A DNA stretch of 30,563 bases from IMG/VR virus record IMGVR_UViG_3300008219_000060, positions 1 to 30,563 of that record; one strand, written 5' to 3'. Source of the stretch: a virus. The notes under the pieces were generated by a model. The model saw only the letters and a program-made list of their open reading frames with translations. It did no database searches and was not told the origin of the DNA. Positions 28,930 to 30,563 of the stretch are shown here, piece by piece; position 1 is the stretch's first letter; each line of letters begins with the position of its first letter. The translations under genes and the position numbers were made by a program.

Positions 28930-29160
28930 GTGAAGGTAGGTGATCTAGTAAAGCGCGACTTTGTGACTCAAGATCAAAAAAGAAGGTTTGAGCGACTCAA
29001 CGGGACACAAACTATTGGTATAATTGTTGGGCTAAATGAAGATATGGTTGCCGTACTTTTCGTTGGACAAACAGAAAGAGTTGTGGTAAGTTCCCAATAC
29101 CTGAGTGTTGTGAATGAACAAGAGCGACCAGGACGCAGGAGGTCCCCGAATGAAAGTTGA
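28930..29160 (+). CDS. Small MKVGDL-type protein
   Basis: A 76-residue protein starting at GTG 28930 with GAGG at 28920-28923: MKVGDLVKRDFVTQDQ, then TIGIIVGLNEDMVAVLFVGQ and ERVVVSSQYLSVV, an SH3-like pattern. The end (QERPGRRRSPNES) is basic and overlaps the next gene. It is the third complete member of the local family. Confidence 0.75.
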   Translation: MKVGDLVKRDFVTQDQKRRFERLNGTQTIGIIVGLNEDMVAVLFVGQTERVVVSSQYLSVVNEQERPGRRRSPNES

Positions 29161-29743
29161 TTTAATGAATGATGATCTCGTTTTTAAGAGAGCCGTCAAT
29201 GGCTGGATTATTGAACGGGTCGTTGATAGTGGAGATGGAGAGCGTCTGGTAACTACCATTTATGAGGACGCAGACCACATCGGAGAGATGAACATTCCTT
29301 CCAACCCGAACGCGGAAAGCCTGGCGAGAGCCATCGCAGAAGAATTGAGTTTCCACTCACAGACCAAGCATCGTGGAGGATTTAAGATACGCTATCACGA
29401 TAAAGGCCGAGAACAAGAGCAAGAAGGACAATTTATGGACGCCTGCTTGGATGATATGCTGGAGAAGAGAAAGGAAATAGATAAGTCTTATAAAGACACC
29501 GAAGAAGAGTTGAAAGAAATGGCCGAGGACAGAGAAGAAAAGTTGTATAAGACAAACATACAAACAACAGAAGACGGAGAATATTTCGTTGAGATCCCGC
29601 AAGCCCTATTGGAGGAGCTTGGCTGGGAAGTTGGTGATGATATGCGAATTGAAGAGACAGAGTTCTGGGATACGATGACTGAACACAAGGGTTTCACAGT
29701 TGCCAACCTCACGAAGAACCCGCAGGCAGATGAAGGTGAATAA
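29150..29743 (+). CDS. Protein with C-terminal AbrB/SpoVT-like domain
   Basis: A 197-residue protein from ATG 29150, chosen for the strong AGGAGG at 29137-29142. The N-terminal half (1-90) has beta strands (DDLVFKRAVNGWIIERVVDS) and an AESLARAIAEEL helix. An acidic coiled coil spans about 95-135. Residues 139-168 (TEDGEYFVEIPQALLEELGW, EVGDDMRIEE) match the swapped-hairpin AbrB/MazE fold: strand, IP..LL..LGW, GD.. . AbrB-type domains bind DNA or act as antitoxins; no toxin gene is adjacent. It may be a phage regulator. It overlaps both neighbours. Confidence 0.75.
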   Translation: MKVDLMNDDLVFKRAVNGWIIERVVDSGDGERLVTTIYEDADHIGEMNIPSNPNAESLARAIAEELSFHSQTKHRGGFKIRYHDKGREQEQEGQFMDACLDDMLEKRKEIDKSYKDTEEELKEMAEDREEKLYKTNIQTTEDGEYFVEIPQALLEELGWEVGDDMRIEETEFWDTMTEHKGFTVANLTKNPQADEGE

Positions 29744-30404
29744 AGTTATAAGTATATTCGCTGCGTGTCTTCTTTTCACGGCTTGTAACGAAACACACAC
29801 CGCCCTGCTGTTAGATATATTTGGAACGACAGCCGAAAGCAAGAAGGCGAAGTTTCTTACATACCCGCCTGGCTGGTATTCCATAGAGAAGTTCGGCGAG
29901 ACACCTCCAAATATGTCGTTTTCTGATCATTTGGGAAACTCGGACGCCGTGTTTCTCTCTGATTATTACCAGCACCCAGAAATTAAACTCTTGCTGCTGG
30001 TGAATGGAACAGGCTGGTGCGATTACTGCCAGGAACAGGCGTGGGAATACGAGGAATTATACGATGAGTTCAGCACCCACGGCCTAGAAATTTTGTATGT
30101 CTTGTCAGAGACCTGGGAATATAACGATTACATATTTGACGACCCCCCGTTGTCTAAATACGATCTCTCCTTTATGGAGAGTTGGAAGGGAGAACTTCCC
30201 TACCCTGTCCTCGCTGATAATTTACAACTATTTGAGTGGTGGGACGGAGAGTTTATGGACACACGGGTCATGCTGATAAAGACAGAGAAGATGACGAACT
30301 GGTATTCAAATAAGGGCTGGCATTACTCTAATCAATATGGTGCTCTACACTGGCTCATTTTCAATGTCCTGACCCCCGATCCGAACTCCGTGTTCTTTGA
30401 ATAA
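29730..30404 (+). CDS. Lipoprotein with thioredoxin-like domain
   Basis: A 224-residue protein from ATG 29730. MKVNKVISIFAACLLFTAC is a lipoprotein signal, with lipidation at C19. A thioredoxin/TlpA-type fold follows: LLLLVNGTGWCDYCQEQAWE has C97-x-x-C100, then LEILYVLSE, LPYPVLADN and TRVMLIKTEKM as the later strands. YPPGWYSIEKFGETPPNMSF before it resembles the lead-in of redoxin lipoproteins of Myxococcota-type bacteria. It would act on disulphides at the periplasmic face of a membrane. A lipid-anchored redox protein is unusual in a phage and may come from the host lineage. Start overlaps the previous gene. Confidence 0.8.
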   Translation: MKVNKVISIFAACLLFTACNETHTALLLDIFGTTAESKKAKFLTYPPGWYSIEKFGETPPNMSFSDHLGNSDAVFLSDYYQHPEIKLLLLVNGTGWCDYCQEQAWEYEELYDEFSTHGLEILYVLSETWEYNDYIFDDPPLSKYDLSFMESWKGELPYPVLADNLQLFEWWDGEFMDTRVMLIKTEKMTNWYSNKGWHYSNQYGALHWLIFNVLTPDPNSVFFE

Positions 30405-30456
30405 GGAAAACACAATGAGAACAACAAGAATAAGGAAAACACAATGAGAACAACAA
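30399..30456 (+). repeat. Tandem 29-base duplication of a gene junction
   Basis: 30399-30427 and 30428-30456 are identical. Each holds the GAATAA end of the lipoprotein gene, an AAGG ribosome site and an ATGAGAACAACAA start. The first copy's start gives only a ten-codon frame, so the second is used by the last gene. Confidence 0.95.
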
Positions 30457-30563
30457 GTCTTAAAACAATCTATCTTACAGAAGAAGAACTGAAACAAGCA
30501 ATTGCTAACTTTGTTAGAGACAAAGAGGGCACGAAGATTGGTTTGTATGCCCACCTGACAAAC
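30444..30563 (+). CDS. Unknown protein, 3' end outside window
   Basis: The frame from ATG 30444 is open to the end of the window (40 codons): MRTTSLKTIYLTEEELKQAI, then ANFVRDKEGTKIGLYAHLTN. A strand and a helix (TEEELKQAIANFV) suggest a small regulatory or structural protein. Too little is visible to name it. AAGG at 30433-30436 is the ribosome site, within the duplicated junction. Confidence 0.6.
   Translation, partial: MRTTSLKTIYLTEEELKQAIANFVRDKEGTKIGLYAHLTN

Noticed and set aside
1-30563. Bacterial chromosome or integrated prophage reading of the window
   Set aside because: dnaE, nrdJ, groEL, clpP, def and the IMPDH/GMPR gene could suggest a bacterium, but they are interleaved with fibre, DUF3310, amidase and many tiny overlapping genes, all on one strand, with no integrase, attachment repeat or host gene cluster.

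Overview
The window looks like a stretch of a large, uncultivated, lytic tailed-phage genome (Caudoviricetes), probably aquatic or marine. All genes lie on the + strand, packed with ATGA/TAATG/GTGA overlaps. They mix replication, nucleotide metabolism, tail fibres, lysis enzymes, chaperones and many small phage-type orphan genes. There is no integrase, transposase, ribosomal gene or two-strand layout that would suggest a bacterial chromosome. Two Myxococcota-like lipoproteins and consensus sigma-70 promoters fit a Gram-negative host, possibly of the former deltaproteobacteria; this is a guess.

Layout. 1-9770 holds replication and metabolism: DnaB-type helicase (partial), B12-dependent ribonucleotide reductase, GroES-like co-chaperonin, lysozyme-like exolysin candidate, an unusual pair of unknown genes (the second resembling a nucleotidyltransferase), a CysM-type cysteine synthase, and a bacterial-type DNA polymerase III alpha subunit behind a near-consensus promoter. 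9771-13498 holds two tail-fibre-like proteins, each ending in an S74 self-cleaving chaperone. After a strong terminator and a new promoter, 13592-16040 holds dUTPase, a DUF3310 protein, an IMPDH/GMPR-family enzyme, a small basic protein and a Cys-rich mini sigma-region-4 protein. 16041-19704 holds an acidic repeat protein, a membrane protein, ClpP, an amidase and two proteins with the same N-terminal tag. 19717-23968 holds GroEL, an XhlA-like protein, small genes, glutaredoxin and Hsp20. 23969-26626 holds a PAP2 phosphatase, peptide deformylase and small genes. 26628-30563 is an accessory zone: exported protein, divergent tRNA, small GDL-motif proteins, two lipoproteins, tRNA(CAT), an AbrB-like protein and a partial gene.

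How the parts fit. Ribonucleotide reductase, dUTPase and the IMPDH/GMPR enzyme would feed nucleotides to the phage DnaE/DnaB replication machinery. GroEL, GroES, Hsp20 and ClpP form a protein-folding and turnover set. Amidase, the lysozyme-like protein and the XhlA-like protein suit lysis. The sigma-region-4 protein and a recurrent CTATTTAW box may serve late transcription. The most original signals are the N-terminal tag shared by different proteins, the mini sigma protein, promoters placed so that mRNAs would begin at the start codon, a divergent tRNA, and repeated small duplications of gene-start regions. All functional statements rest on motif reading by eye; no database search was run.
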